64,000 bases of DNA from Agrypnia vestita (lineage: Eukaryota; Arthropoda; Insecta; Trichoptera; Phryganeidae): NCBI GenBank assembly GCA_016648135.1, contig JADDOH010001581.1, positions 23,991 to 87,990 of the forward strand, written 5' to 3'. Position 1 is the first letter of the stretch. Each line of letters starts with the position of its first letter. This document shows, piece by piece, positions 11,508 to 23,110 of this stretch. The notes beneath the pieces are model-generated. The model was not told the DNA's origin. It saw only the letters and a list, made by a program, of their open reading frames with translations, and did not search any database. A program made the position numbers and the translations under genes.

Positions 11508-14500
11508 TTAACCTTTTGGTACGGTGGAAATATTCTTGACACTCGTGCGCACTTGGTTTTGTTGAATAGTCATAGAGCAACTAATCATGAGGATCACTTT
11601 CTTCGAAGAAGAGTGAGTTGCGGTTACATTGAAGCGCCATTTTGATGAGGGAATATTTTTAGGAAAAGCATCTGAGTCCATTTCACAGTTTTCTAAATAA
11701 ATGAAGCCATTCTGAAAAATTAAAATTAATGTATATATTTGTTATCATTCAAGAGGGAGTAAGTTGAGTAAGTAAATTAAGTTTCATCTATTACTAGCTG
11801 TACCCGGCCACGCGTTGCTGTGGCTCAGTCTTATTGAATGGAAAAGAAAGAAAAGAGAAAGCACATGTTTCTAATATTTTTAATTTAACAATGCTTATTC
11901 AATTAGTTTTAACCTGTCACAGATGTGATATCTATATGATAGTAGGTACCTATATAAAGACGTAGTAGGTGTACAAAAATATGCGCGCATTCGAATGCAG
12001 CATAGTACAGTTGCCGACAAACTTCTTGAAATTCTTTGGCGTAGTGGGAGAATGCGCAGAAGACAAAATTTGGGTCTCGTTGGTGGAATGATGTATGCGT
12101 AAACTTCCCCCCTCTACGCCGTAAAATTTCAAGATATTTGCCGGCTATTGTATCAAAGTCAATCCGTGAAGAACTTTCGGAGATTTAAGATTTTGAACAA
12201 ACGAATATTTACATTTTTATATATTGATAGCTGTTCGTACTCGGCATTGCTCGGGTTAAGGATTTAGTTTAAAATAAGTCTGTGGGGACACACAAAGATT
12301 TCATTGTTTCGCAGTCTCTAATAAAAAAAAGGATCAATTTAATCTAATCATCCGATTCAGGCTTTCTTAACCAAATACAGCATTCTTTTGGTTTATCAGG
12401 CTTTCTTCTCTTCCTACACGGCTCCGTTGGAGTTATGATTATTGGTGGAGGATTGTAATAAAAATATTATAGGGGACATGACGGCCCAGCTGAACACAAA
12501 GATGCGCTCCGGAGTGTTTCCAACAATGGCGGGACAGCTGGGAGACGTGCCAAGGGGACTATTTGAAGGACATTAGAGTACGTATAGTGCGCATGAATAA
12601 ATGTGTTTCTGTCGACCAAAGATTCAATATTTTACATACAAGAGTATTCGCCACAGAAAAATATCGCTCATAAGTATTTAAAAAATACCAGACCATTTAT
12701 AAAGCTCCTGGATGCTTTTCTCCTTTATCGCAATAATTTTTTTAAATGTAACCCCTTACAGGACCCGTCTTGGTCGTTCTATGCTGCGCTCGCCCGGAAT
12801 ACGGTTCCTTGGGGAGCAAGGAACGTGCATGTGACGTCCGAATTCGCAATCAGGGCGAGAGATTTCTGGCAGGCGAGCTGCAGCTGGATAGCTGAGACTA
12901 GTCATGGTGGAGGCCGATGGATCCGTGCCTCGCCGCTGGTCTCGTGGGGCGACGAGACCGACTTCCACCCGGCGTAGGCGGATGCTATCGACGAATCTCA
13001 CGTGATGGCCTTATACACGGCTCGATTTACCAAGTGGATATTCTCCTCAATCTTTGTCTTGCCGGTCAGGCACCAGGCGGGGGCGGAAGGAAGCGTTTTC
13101 CCATGTGCGGAACAATGAGGTGGGCTCTGCCAAATAGTCGGCCGTTGTGCTTCCGTCTCGGATGAACTTTATGTGAATTGTGCTTTCAGTGTCTTTTGTC
13201 GGATCCTAGATTATTTATTTATGCCCGGAGCATGAGCCTTCAGCGGGGTGTTTCAGGGGCCTTATGCCCGTATCTTATGTCCTACTAATAGTTGAATTTA
13301 CTTTGTCGTGCGCATCTTGCGGCGACTTATTCTACGTTGTTCATTATTTTACATTGGCTCGGCCTCACGGCGGGAGTATTACAATTGAATTATTTGATTT
13401 TAAGCATTAGGATAAAATTATTTTGATTTGAGATGAGTGCAATGCCTGGCGGCTGCGTCCGCCACTTTTTTTTTGAACAATAAATTGTAAGTTTCATAAC
13501 TCCTTTCTTTATCTATTAATTTGTCAATCCCCGAGAATCCGGTAACCAACACTGTACCCACACACACACTTACACAACTCATTACAAGAAACACAACTCA
13601 AATGGGAGAAGCCAATCATCGAAGCAGCGCAGCAGGATCGACTATCTGAGATTTGTGCTCTACCGATTGAGGTAAGCTGGTGATGCTTGTGACCCTGTCA
13701 CGCTAAGACGGTCTATCCGCGGGTCACGTATAACTATGTTTTTCTGCTAATAATTAAGTATCTTTTTCTTTTGTTTAAATTTTTTATTCTTTCTTGTTAT
13801 ATAATTCTTAACATGCCTTAGTTTACTTCATAACATATTTATCATTACTAACATATTTCTAAATTTTTTATCATAAATTTTATATCATAAATTACTTTGT
13901 CACTTTATATTATAATGATGTCTTTTGTGTAACATAAAATTACTTCTTAGAGAAATAAGGCAGTTCATTTTAGTTTCTAACTCTGCTGCTACATAATTTC
14001 ATAAATTAATAACATAATACTTTTGTTATTGTATATTTACTCTGTAATTTTTTTTTATCTCTGTTATTTTATGCTTCCTTTTGATATTATTATGTTATTT
14101 TATATTAACTCTGTATTCTACATATTTTATCTTTATTATCTTATGATTACTTTTACTTACTCTCATTTTATATTATAAGGTAATTAGTACAACATCAAAT
14201 TACTGTAATAGGTTTTGTAACCGTTGAAATAAATAAAATAAAAAAATGTGGAGACCTGTAATTGGCCATCTATATTATATTAATGTTTTCTATGCTTCTT
14301 TGTTGTGCTGTTGCTCTTCCATAAATATAAAATAAATAAATAAATGTCTAAGGTCTTTTTGATGTATGGTATACATAGATTTCATCGCTGGTGAAAAATT
14401 ATATAGGTATATATTAAAGAAATCACATTATTATTGTGAAGTTGCAATTTCAGAACTAATTTCTGTGAATCATTTAACAAATTTTTATTACTTAATTAGA

Positions 14501-17500
14501 AAAGACAAACAGAAAACTCAAATTAACGAAAAAATATTTCAACTGCTACCGGGATTCGAATCAATGGAACGCCATTCTATCCGGGGATGGTGCGTTATCC
14601 AATTTCGCCACGGCAGTTTGGTAAGTTAACGAAAAATTTTCGACCTTATATTTTAAAGCGGATTGCTTCAAAAATGGAATAAAAATATTAATCAATTGAA
14701 AAGTGACTGCTTATAAGGTCTAAAATTTTTCGTTAACTTACCAAACTGCCATGGCGAAATCCCCGGATAGAATGGAGGTCATTTAGTTCGAATCCCGGTA
14801 GCAGTTAAAATATTTTTTAGTTAATTTGTTTTTTCTGTATATCTTTTCCAATTGATTAATAAAAATTTGAAAAATTATTCCTCTTTATTTTTAAAATGGA
14901 ATTAAAAGCAATGTTATATAAACAATATATAAAATATATAATTGATACAAATATATACATTAAAAAGGACATTCGCCTCTGTGAGACTTCTATAATTCAT
15001 CAATATTATTTTATCCCTATATTATTGATTATCCCTCATTGGATAAAGTCTAGTTATTGTGTTCTCAGAACATCTGTACATATAAAAATAGTGTAAATAA
15101 ATTTTTAAGCAAAAAATTAATAAATGAAATATTACCATGGGACATTTGTGGGGGAAGTTACCACATTTCTGAGCGATTCTTACTGGAAACCAAAGCATTG
15201 ATTTCAGAAAAATATCGCATACTTTATCCGTCAGTTGAATGAAACTTTGCTTATATCGATTATCCTTGAATTCAAAAGATGTCATCGTTAGCTGAAATAT
15301 AAGAGATTCATGAGATTGAGTAACAATATGTATGATTATTGATAAGTATGCATATGGCATGATCTGACAACAATTTTTTTGTGAGTGGTAGTGAGACTTT
15401 CAAGCTTCCAAAAAGAAATACAACCCTACTCATCAAAAGAAGTTATGAACGTGTAAAGTTGGAGAACAGGATTTGGGCCCTACCTATCTGCTATTTAACA
15501 TGTGTTTCTCAGCTCGCTGGTCGGCTGAGTGAAAAATATCGTCTCTCAAATCATATGGAGAGAGCAAAGGTACCATTCTTCAGATTGCTACTTTTGTAAC
15601 TATAAATTAATACCTAAAATCGTAGGCAAATGAAGTAAGTCTAGAATTAAAATGATGGGTGTTTCTTTTAGAGGCGCAAAACTTTAAATTGAAATAAAAT
15701 AAAAAAAAGGTTTTAAATATCCATGAAATTGACTTTCTTTGATAGAAAATTTTATGGCATTAATATTTAAATATGATTTCAAGCATTTAACTGCCGTGGC
15801 TGACGCGTGCATGGCGTAATCTGAATGTCCGATTTTAACAATCCAAATCTGTTCAGTAGTGTAGCACACCTTTGGTTAAATAGCTATGTCAATAAACAGA
15901 TTGCTGCATTTGGGGAGATAAACCATTGTCGAAACACCATGACATCCAGAAAGAGTCACTGTTTGGTGCGCCTTATGGGCCAGGGAAATCATTGGTCCAC
16001 ATTCTTCAAAAATGATGGTAGTCAGAACCTTCCCGTCAACGGTGAGCGGTGTAGAGACATGATTAATAAGTTTTTCGTGTTTAAATTAGAAGGCATTGAT
16101 CTTGTTGGTATGTGGTTTCAGCAGGTTGGTGCCACATGCCACATAGCGCGCGATACAATTAATTAAATGAAAGAAACATTTGAAGACCCAATGGCAAGAA
16201 GTTGTTAACTAACATTCAAGTCATTTTGAGATAATTAGACATTTGCATTTCGCCTTTGAAAAAATGCTTTATTGCTAATTCAAGTTACTAAAATATCTAA
16301 AAAGTATTTACAAATTAAAAAAAAACGCATTTATGCACAAAAAATAAAAATATACTAATTTTCCCTAAAAAATGTAGTTAACAACTATTTTTTCGCCTCT
16401 GGAACATTTTTAATAGAATAACACGTTTTTAAAATTGGTAAAACACGAACGTCAAACAACCCTTCAAATGCTATCCATTTTTACCATCCATTATCCAAAA
16501 TTACAAAATACTTGGCTTATTAATTAATAATACAAAACATGGTATGTACCATTTAAAATTATTGAAAAATAATATATAAGTACATATTACAATAATCTTC
16601 AAATAAAAACAAATATATAACAGAACTGCCAGGGTAAAATTTATATTAACCATAAATATATCAATCAAATTAAAAGGCGTGTTAAATTCAGAATGAGAAT
16701 TATTATTGAAGATAACATGTTCTTCCCATTAGTAACTGATTTGATTTTTATGAAAAGTGTAATTAACATTTTCATCCCTATGATTTGAACATGTTCTAAT
16801 TATTTTAAGTTCTGAACTTATTTCCAATAGAAAGAGCGTACAATAATTAGTTTGGACGGCTAATTAACTCATTTTTGTTAAAAATGTTAATTAACAACTT
16901 CTTGCCATGGGATCTTCATTTGACGAACGATTAATTTCATGAAATGGACCTGTTAACTCGGGGGATATGTAATATCTCATGTCTACGCCGATAAATTAGA
17001 AACAATTGAGCACTTGAAAGTAAGCATTTGAAGCATTATTGCCGAAATGCAGCCCGATTTATTGCGAAGAGGTTGTGAAAATTAGACCTTTAGACTTGGC
17101 CATGTACGCGCCAGACACAATGGCCATAAGTATTAATGCCATAAAATAATCTGTCATAAAAGTCAATTTTATGGATATTTAAAACATTTTTCTGTGTTTT
17201 ATTTCAATTTAAAGTTCTTCGACTCTAAAGAAACGTTTAAAATATCCAAACCACCCTTCAACTATAAGACCTTTTACTGCCGCTGACTTCAGGCTTTCCT
17301 ACACCATCACCACCAAATTCATAGACTGCGAATCCTAAGGAGGATCCACTACATGACTTCGTGGGCCAAGAAAATAGGGAAACGGACCCTGATATTCTTG
17401 ACATGTCCGAAGAGCAGCATAAAATAAGTCAGTCTGATTAAAATGACGTAGTCCGTGATCTAAATTTATCCAAAAATCAAGTTGAACTCTTAGTTTCAAG

Positions 17501-20500
17501 GCTCAAAGGATGGCATTTTTTAGGAACGGAAAATGGAATGAAGGCATGGTATATTATAGATGCATCATGGAGATGATGCTATATTTTTATATGGGAAAGT
17601 AAGTATGTATATAAGTCTTTTTTGGGTGTTCATGTGGCCTATAACCTATCGTAGGACTGGCTTAAGTGATCACTTGACACAATGTAACGTTCACTATTTC
17701 ACCCATGATAGACTACCACATATATGAAATTTTTGGAATATGTGTATATGTTTAACTTGCACAACTTGTATCGTATGTGAGTTTTATTTTTACTAGCGCC
17801 ATCTGCAGTCAAAAGCTTTGTAATTCCCATAATGTAATACATATGTCAGTATTGGTAATGAGATATCTGTATTTTGATTGAAATTTTTAAAACCTAAAAA
17901 TATTTCCGTACATACGTACCCATATGAAAATATAGATTCGTCTCCATGAGATATCTATTATATATCTTAATCAATGACGATACCCTGGGGATAAAATCCA
18001 GTATTGCGTTCTTGAAAAACTTGGACATACTCAAAATATTCTGAATGAATGCTTGTGGACTACTTTTGGGAACGTAAAAGACCCAAGCCAGCGATTATAT
18101 ACTGGCGAAAGTCGAATTTTAATATTTTTTTTTTCTCTTAGATATTTTTAGCGACAATTTAAATAGGTGAAACATTTTATAATTGAACAATTAAATGTGT
18201 ACGTGCTACCTCTTTAAGAAAACAAAAAAAATCGTGTTTAGAGTGGAAGACGGCTTGGCGGCCTTCGTAGCCCAATGGGCATGACACTGGCTTCCCACGC
18301 CGAGGGTTCCGGGTTCGATCCCCGGTGAGGTCACAATTAATCTATGAGTTTTAGCACAATCTTGGGTGTTTTGTTATGTGTTTCGCTTCCTTTATTGGGC
18401 CTCTTGGCCTGTTGAAGCGTAAATATTTTTTATATATATTTATTTACCTAATCTAAATTATTTATTACATAGAAAGAAATTAAGGATTAACTAGATTTGT
18501 CTATTCTAAAGCAACTACCTGTACTGTTTTGGAAATTTAGTTGAAAATAAGTGTTTAATAAGTGTCTAATGCTTATAAAATGCACTAAATTACAAATTCA
18601 CTTCACATAGAAAAAAAATCAAATCATATTATAATTCACATCACAGAGAAAAAAATCAAATCATATTTACAGAAGGTATTAGAATTATAATCGTCACAAA
18701 AACGTTTTGCAGTGGAATCTAAGCTGTCACATTTGACACATTGCTTTCGTTTTGAAGTCTACCTACGTTTAGTAATCATTTTGTTAACTTCTGTTTAAAT
18801 AAATCTTTCACTTTTACTCCTTTAATGTCAGATGGCAAAACATTGTGTAAATTCGTGGAGCACAGAACATGAAAAAGCGTTGGCCAAATTTTGTCTTCAT
18901 CTTCGGCACTAAAACATTTTCCGATGATGTGCTTCTGGTATTTCTAGATTCAGATAGTATATATGATGAAGAGTTTTTTTTAATTAATTTTAGTGACGAA
19001 CTGGTATATAGCTGTCTTATATCAAGCACTTGAAAATCTCTAAATAGGTCTTCCGAATTATACCTAAATGGTTTCTTATTAGTTACCCGTATAGCCCATT
19101 TCTGAGACTTTATTAAAGGGTCTAATACAGTTAGAGACGCACCACCCCATGCACACAAGGCGTAGCTAATAATACTTTGACAGAGTGCATAGTATATCAT
19201 TTTTAGAAGACTGAGATTCATGAAGCTACGTAGACTTTTAAATATGTATATCAGTTTTCTCACTTTGGAGCTTTAACATTCGATGTGCGGAGTCCAACGT
19301 AGGCTTTCATCAATTATCAGCCCAAGATATCTTGTTTCTTTCTTTTTATGCATGTATGGTTTATGCTTGAAGTGCATGTATGTATTGTAATGTTGTTTGG
19401 GATGGGGAGATTCTCTTTATCGAAAAGGCCAGAAAGCATGATTTAATAAAAATTAAATGTGTTTCGTAAATAAAGTACGTTGTTTTATGTAGGTAAGTGT
19501 AACACAATACAAAAAAATAATATGTGAATAAAACTATTATTATTATTATTATGAACACATATTATTTCATTAAAAAAACGAAATTTCAAAAATTTTGATC
19601 GCGTTTTACTAAAAAATTTAATGCTGGGAAAATTTGTCAGCATAAAAGCAGATTCAGAATTAATAGGAGAAATGCTATAAGATTAACTTTTTTTAGTTCA
19701 TATAACATTCAAAAAGTTTAATTTTGTATATCAGTGTAATCTTTCTCGTGCTTTTAGTGAAATATCACTCCTGCACTGTTTTTTCTCTTTTGCTAATTTT
19801 ATTAAAGAGACGGCGACTGCGGAAGACGTGGCTCGACCAAATTAACCAGACACTGGAAGATGGTCTCATTAGAAGCCTCAAAAACCGTCGAGTTTGCATG
19901 CGAAGATGCACGAGGATGAGGTGAGAGTTGAATGTCATGACAGAAGAGTGCGGCGCTCTATCCTCTCTGCTTACCCCCACGGGGAAACGGCGTGATGGTA
20001 AGTAAGTACATATTTCACTGAGCACAACCATATTGAAATTATTACTGAGCCATATGATTTCTTCCACCCGCGAGTATGTAACAATAGAAGAGGGACCCAC
20101 CACACACCCAGGGCCGTTCTGTGAGCAATAGCTTCCATATTTTTTTATTTTTTTTATTTATTTAAAAAAATCCTTGTTTACAAATAAAGATACTTAATAC
20201 TAATTTACCAATAAAACATAAGATAAATTAAACATTTTTTTTGTTTTGTTTAATTTGTGGATTATGCCACTCTACTAGGCTACGCCTGTCCCAGAGTGGC
20301 GTTATAGAACACAATTATAATATTTTTTCGAGTTCGTCAGTAGTATTTATTTTCATAAGGTAGTTATTATGTATCTACAGAGTATCAAGTGGAATGTTAG
20401 TGAAAGTTGAGTTAGTCATAAGTCCAAGTGTAAATATGTGTAGAATAATTGTTTAATGTAAAAAGGGTTAAAGTTTTGTTTAAGATTATTTTTTATTTTC

Positions 20501-21707
20501 CTTAATTAATTAATTAATTTATATAGGTATATATTTTTATTTGAAGACATTATTATGCAATTACAGTAAGTAAATTTTCAGTTGCTGTTCTACCTTTGGA
20601 GGTAAGCCAGTTGTTTGCTAAAGCTTTTATTTTATTAATTGAGTATATTCTGATTTCCGGGAAGTCTGTTTTAAATATGTTAAATATTTTAGGCCCTATG
20701 TATGAGTAATTTTTCTGTCCATGTGTTGTCTTAGTTTTTGGTATTTCGTCAAGGTTTCGTAATGCTTGTCTAGTATTATGTGAATGCGAGTTACTGGTTG
20801 CTGTTAGGTGGTTTGTGTTTTTGATGTAGAAGATGAGGGTAGACTTAACGAACAGCTGTCTAACGTCCAGTACATTAAATTCTCTGAATAGTCTGTCTGA
20901 TTGGTATGTAAATGGTTTCTTATTAATGACTCGGAGCAAGGTTTTTTGTGCCGTTATAGCTGGTTTTAATGTGGTTTTGTAAGTACCTCCCCAACTTGGA
21001 ATCAATCGCATAGTTCAAAAATGTCTGGGCAAGAGCATAATAGATAGTTTTGAGTTGCTGTTTATTAAAAATATTACGTATGGATTTAAAAAGGTAAATG
21101 AGTTTTAAAAGTTTTCCCGATAATAGTTCAATGTGAAGTATCGGCCCTACTCTTTCGCCACCCATGTAAGGCATCATTCTAATGCTAAGATGGCCGTACT
21201 TTCCGCTCCATCAAATATCAATGCACCAATTCTACAGTGTCCATAGTGTGACCAGCAAAAGTGTTCAAACAAAGCGCGATACTCGATACATAAGACTATA
21301 ATGTACGTTGGAAAACACTTATAACGATTAAGATGGAAATACAATAAATACAAAAAACAAAGTACATATGACGTATAACATAACATACAATAGGAATAAG
21401 CATAAAGCTTTTAACACAACATGTAGACGTACAACTTAGGAGTCAGATTAATCAAAATGAATACCGAATTGCAAGATAGGGGCAGTTATTAGAGTAATTC
21501 ACTCCCTTCAGGGAAAAATTAAAATAAAATAACAAGCACATATGCAAGAATTTAGATTTAGACCCACCGTTACATTATTGTACCAAGGTTTTATGAAGAT
21601 CATGCTGACATTCATCATATAATTAGATCCTCTGCCCAGCCTGCCCACGGATGCGCGAGGCTCGCTTAAATAATCAGGATCTGCACGATGACGCGGTCGA
21701 CCACAGC
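11508..21707 (-). CDS. DUF1091-like gene C, diverged paralogue with transposon-filled introns
   Basis: Three minus-strand exons align with genes A and B. Exon 2 is 21568-21707 (donor ACG|gtgggt; acceptor 'atttcag' tentative; DPDYLSEPRASVGRLGRGSN, then PWYNNVT). Exon 3 is 15136-15291 (acceptor 'tatttcag', donor ATG|gtaata), exactly 156 bases like exon 3 of A and B, with TSFEFKDNRYKQSF, DKVCD and HKCPM. Exon 4 is 11508-11711 (acceptor 'ttttcag', 67 codons plus TAA), with NGFIYLENCEMD, FPKNIPSSKWRFNVTATHSS. The joined end CPM-NGFIYLENC fits the DUF1091 CP-x-x-G-x-Y-x-x-N signature. Introns are about 6.3 and 3.4 kb against 1.1 and 0.2 kb in gene A, because they carry mariner, SINE, LINE and MITE insertions. 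All three exons keep open frames and splice sites, so it may still be expressed, but I cannot prove that they belong to one transcript. Exon 1 was not found. Confidence 0.55.
11790..12300. repeat. Interspersed repeat with 'tacccggc...cgttgc' motif
   Basis: 'tagctgtacccggccacgcg' at about 11798, 'ttcgtactcggcattgctcg' at about 12234, and 'ttcgtacccggcgttgccca' at about 37109 are versions of one motif that is common at the ends of dispersed repeats in many animal genomes. No coding sequence seen between them, apart from a short minus ORF (11950-12132) without recognisable homology. Confidence 0.35.
12460..13500. other. GC-rich segment, probably transposon-derived
   Basis: 12760-13200 and 13280-13470 are far richer in G and C than anything around, and AATAAA lies at 13479-13484. 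Overlapping ORFs on both strands (for example 12603-12977 plus) have no domain I recognise. The abrupt composition change, lack of introns and the terminal polyadenylation signal suggest an inserted retroelement end (LTR or LINE 3' region) inside the intron of gene C. Confidence 0.35.
13740..14343 (+). mobile_element. LINE 3' end, ATAAA-tailed
   Basis: The 3' part (14245-14343) is nearly the reverse complement of 41641-41770: 'atgtggagacctgtaattgg', then 'tgctgttg-tcttccataaa', then a run of AAATA units. The more upstream part (13750-13880) also pairs with 41770-42010. The (AAATA)n tail marks the 3' end of a non-LTR element, and this is the longer of the two copies. No coding frame seen. Confidence 0.6.
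14480..14850. mobile_element. tRNA-derived SINE family 2, two copies head to head
   Basis: A minus-strand copy (about 14638 down to 14480) and a plus-strand copy (about 14720-14850) form a large palindrome around a loop of about 80 bases. Each copy has an A-box-like 'tggcgaaat' and a B box 'ttcgaatccc', then a body 'ggtagcagtt(g/a)aaatatttttt' and an AT-rich end. The right copy lost about 25 bases after the A box. A fragment of the same family interrupts the SINE at 53892-53975. Confidence 0.7.
15654..17265 (+). mobile_element. Mariner/Tc1-type DNA transposon with broken transposase
   Basis: Long terminal inverted repeats of about 100 bases pair 15664-15765 with 17138-17232 (shared 'aactttaaattgaaataaaa', 'ttttaaatatccat', 'ttttatggcatta'). 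Between them 15841-16190 encodes part of an IS630/Tc1-mariner DDE domain: YVNKQIAAFGEINH, FFKNDGSQNLPVNGERCRDM, MWFQQVGATCHIARDTIN (the first catalytic Asp area and the QDGA motif, here QVGA, so a catalytic Asp is lost). The C-terminal part resumes at about 16925-17130 (VYADKLETIEHLKVSI, AEMQPDLLRR, FRLGHVRAR) with stops. The N-terminal DNA-binding part is missing. A MITE at 16191-16918 splits it. Non-functional. Confidence 0.85.
16191..16918. mobile_element. MITE-like element inserted inside the mariner transposase
   Basis: Its ends are inverted repeats: 'atggcaagaagttgttaact' at 16191 and the reverse complement of the 3' end at 16899-16918 ('cttcttgccat'). The AT-rich interior has no ORF. 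It lies exactly between the two halves of the mariner transposase reading, so it is younger than the mariner. The inverted repeats may extend a few bases further through 'gaaga(c/t)cc', so the precise border is uncertain. Confidence 0.7.
17553..18060. mobile_element. Non-autonomous DNA-element-like repeat, copy 1
   Basis: The left end around 17553-17720 (with 'gggaaagtaagtatg', 'gtcttttttgggtgttcatg' and 'tggcttaagtgatcac') corresponds to the reverse complement of 41220-41365, and the right end around 17930-18055 ('cgtctccatgagatatctat', 'ataaaatccagtattg') corresponds to 40860-40960. A further terminal piece is at 35570-35635. The inverted end sequences and lack of coding capacity fit a MITE family. 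Confidence 0.55.
18257..18430 (+). mobile_element. tRNA-derived SINE, family 1, copy 1
   Basis: It begins 'ggcggcc', has a tRNA-like head with A box at about 18268-18280 and B box 'ggttcgatcc' at 18312-18321, followed by a conserved 'gaggtcacaattaatctatg' body and ends '...cctgttgaagcg' plus an AT-rich tail. Three other copies are at 49833, 53768 and 58252. The head would fold like a tRNA, but the long body and tail show a SINE rather than a tRNA gene. Confidence 0.85.
18790..19275 (-). mobile_element. CR1/Jockey-like LINE, C-terminal reverse-transcriptase fragment
   Basis: The 149-residue minus-strand frame reads MIYYALCQSIISYALCAWGG, the thumb signature of CR1/Jockey-type LINEs (YYAL-x-QS-x-x-YA-x-x-WGG), then AIRVTNKKPFRYNSEDLF and LDIRQLYT. 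It aligns with 20553-21177 (LFREFNVLDVRQLF). The N-terminal half of the element is missing here. The frame is still open, so this fragment is younger or less decayed than most. Confidence 0.8.
19795..20005 (+). mobile_element. RTE-like LINE 3' tail
   Basis: This is the 5'-truncated 3' end of a family also seen at 41372-41535 (minus), 60290-60480 (minus) and 62220-62400. Frames read KTWLDQINQTLEDGLI-SLKNRR-CMRRCTR, and then a shifted R-SILSAYPHGETA. It ends 'gggaaacggcgtgatggtaagtaagta', a short (GTAA)n tail typical of RTE-type LINEs. Confidence 0.75.
20130..21180 (-). mobile_element. CR1/Jockey-like LINE, 3' half
   Basis: Minus-strand frames give LLKLIYLFKSIRNIF, LKTIYYALAQTFLNYAI, then after a frameshift TLLRVINKKPFTYQSDRLFREFNVLDVRQLF and HSHNTRQALRNLDEI, GQKNYSYIGPKIFNIF. 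That is the thumb and C-terminus of the reverse transcriptase, related to 18790-19275. The non-coding 3' region runs to about 20130 and includes 'ccactctactaggctacg'. One frameshift near 21000 separates two open parts. Confidence 0.8.
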
Positions 21708-22079
21708 CTGAAATCCCAAATTTATTTTTTATTACTGGCATTTTTGAAATCAAATATACATCTATGATATAGAAAAAATAATTTTAGGATTCAAAGCAAT
21801 TTTACAAAAGAAAAGAGAAGACCCTCCCGAAGTTTTTGCTACTAGCTAAGACACCCCATATTCAACCAACTATTCTCGTAAACAAACATTTTCGTAATCA
21901 GGGTGATAAAGAATCCATATTAAACATTAAATTACATTTCACATTTTTCAATTTTTAATACCCAATAAAACAAAAATTATTTCGTATAAGTGTAAAAACA
22001 AAATTAAAATGGGAAAATATTGTTAAATTTTTTTATCACCATCATTTTGCTATATCTGCTTTACGTAATACCTTCATAA

Positions 22080-23110
22080 AAGTTCCGCCGAAAACATGGG
22101 TCTCAAAGTAAACCAGCAGAAGACCAAATACATGGCCGTAGGATGCACCCAAAAAATCCCAACTCTCACATGGAAGTCAAAATTTTGAATCGGTACCAAG
22201 ATTTACATATTTATTTTAAGCGAAATTTAAAATAAATCAATTTTTTAATAATTATTATTAATGAAATTTAAAATGAATTAAATTTAAGGAATATTATTTT
22301 TACTGAAATTTAAAATAAATTAAATTTTAAAAAATATTAATAATAAGTTCTGCGGGTTATTTATTTTTAAGTGTTACAGTTGTTTTGGCTTGTAAGGCCA
22401 GTATCAAACAGAGCATATACCACGTACAAACGACTTATTTATAAGATTTTAAGTTTGCCCTTCCCCTTTAAAGTAATTAGATATTTGTGGTGAAGCCGTA
22501 TATTAATGTTCGTTTTTCCCGGGCACTTATCATTAAAGGTGCCTCGGTTTACGTTATATCTACTTAATTATTAAAATTTCCCGTTTTCTGCAAGTGTTAT
22601 TTATAAATATTATTTTAATTTATGTCCTTGATTTTGAACACTTAAAAATAAATAACCCGCATAACTTAATAGTAATATTTATTAAAATTTAATTTATTTT
22701 AAATTTGAATAATAGTATTATTCATTAAATTTAATTCATTTTAAATTGCATTAATAATTATAAAAATTTAATTTATTTTAAATTTTGCTAAAAATAAATA
22801 TAGAGTTCTACAAATTAAACACAAAAACCATAAATAAAAGATTTACATACCTAGGCTCCCTGATAACAGAAAACAATAATACTACAGAGGAGATCAAAAG
22901 CAGATAAAATCCAGACTGCGGTCCAGAAACACCAGGATATTAGTATACAGAACGCTCATTAGGTGGGTAAGACGTGGGTACTAACTAACTAAGAGGAATG
23001 AACGAGCTCTGGACGTTTTTGAAAATAAAATTTTGAGGCGTATCTTCGGACTTGTTCTAGAAAATGAACTTTGGCGCCCCGCAAATAATGGCCAGCCGCG
23101 CCACGCATAA
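22080..23110 (+). mobile_element. RTE-like LINE fragment split by a MITE
   Basis: 22085-22190 reads MGLKVNQQKTKYMAVGC, the K-T-K-Y-M motif after the FADD box. Reading resumes at about 22815-23100 with KRFTYLGSLITENNNTTEEI and, after frameshifts, RNERALDVFENKILRRIFG-like sequence. The element is interrupted by the long-inverted-repeat insertion at 22206-22803. Confidence 0.75.
22206..22803. mobile_element. MITE with long terminal inverted repeats
   Basis: About 170 bases at each end are inverted repeats: 22206-22375 against 22637-22803. Both carry a ladder of 'gaaatttaaaataaattaaa' units and the inner 'cgggttatttatttttaagtgtt'. The centre (22376-22636) has no ORF. It interrupts the reverse-transcriptase fragment 22080-23110, so it inserted later. 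Confidence 0.75.

Noticed and set aside
12603..12977. Plus-strand ORF of 124 codons as a gene
   Set aside because: Half lies in AT-rich and half in GC-rich sequence, there is no recognisable domain, and overlapping ORFs exist on the other strand.
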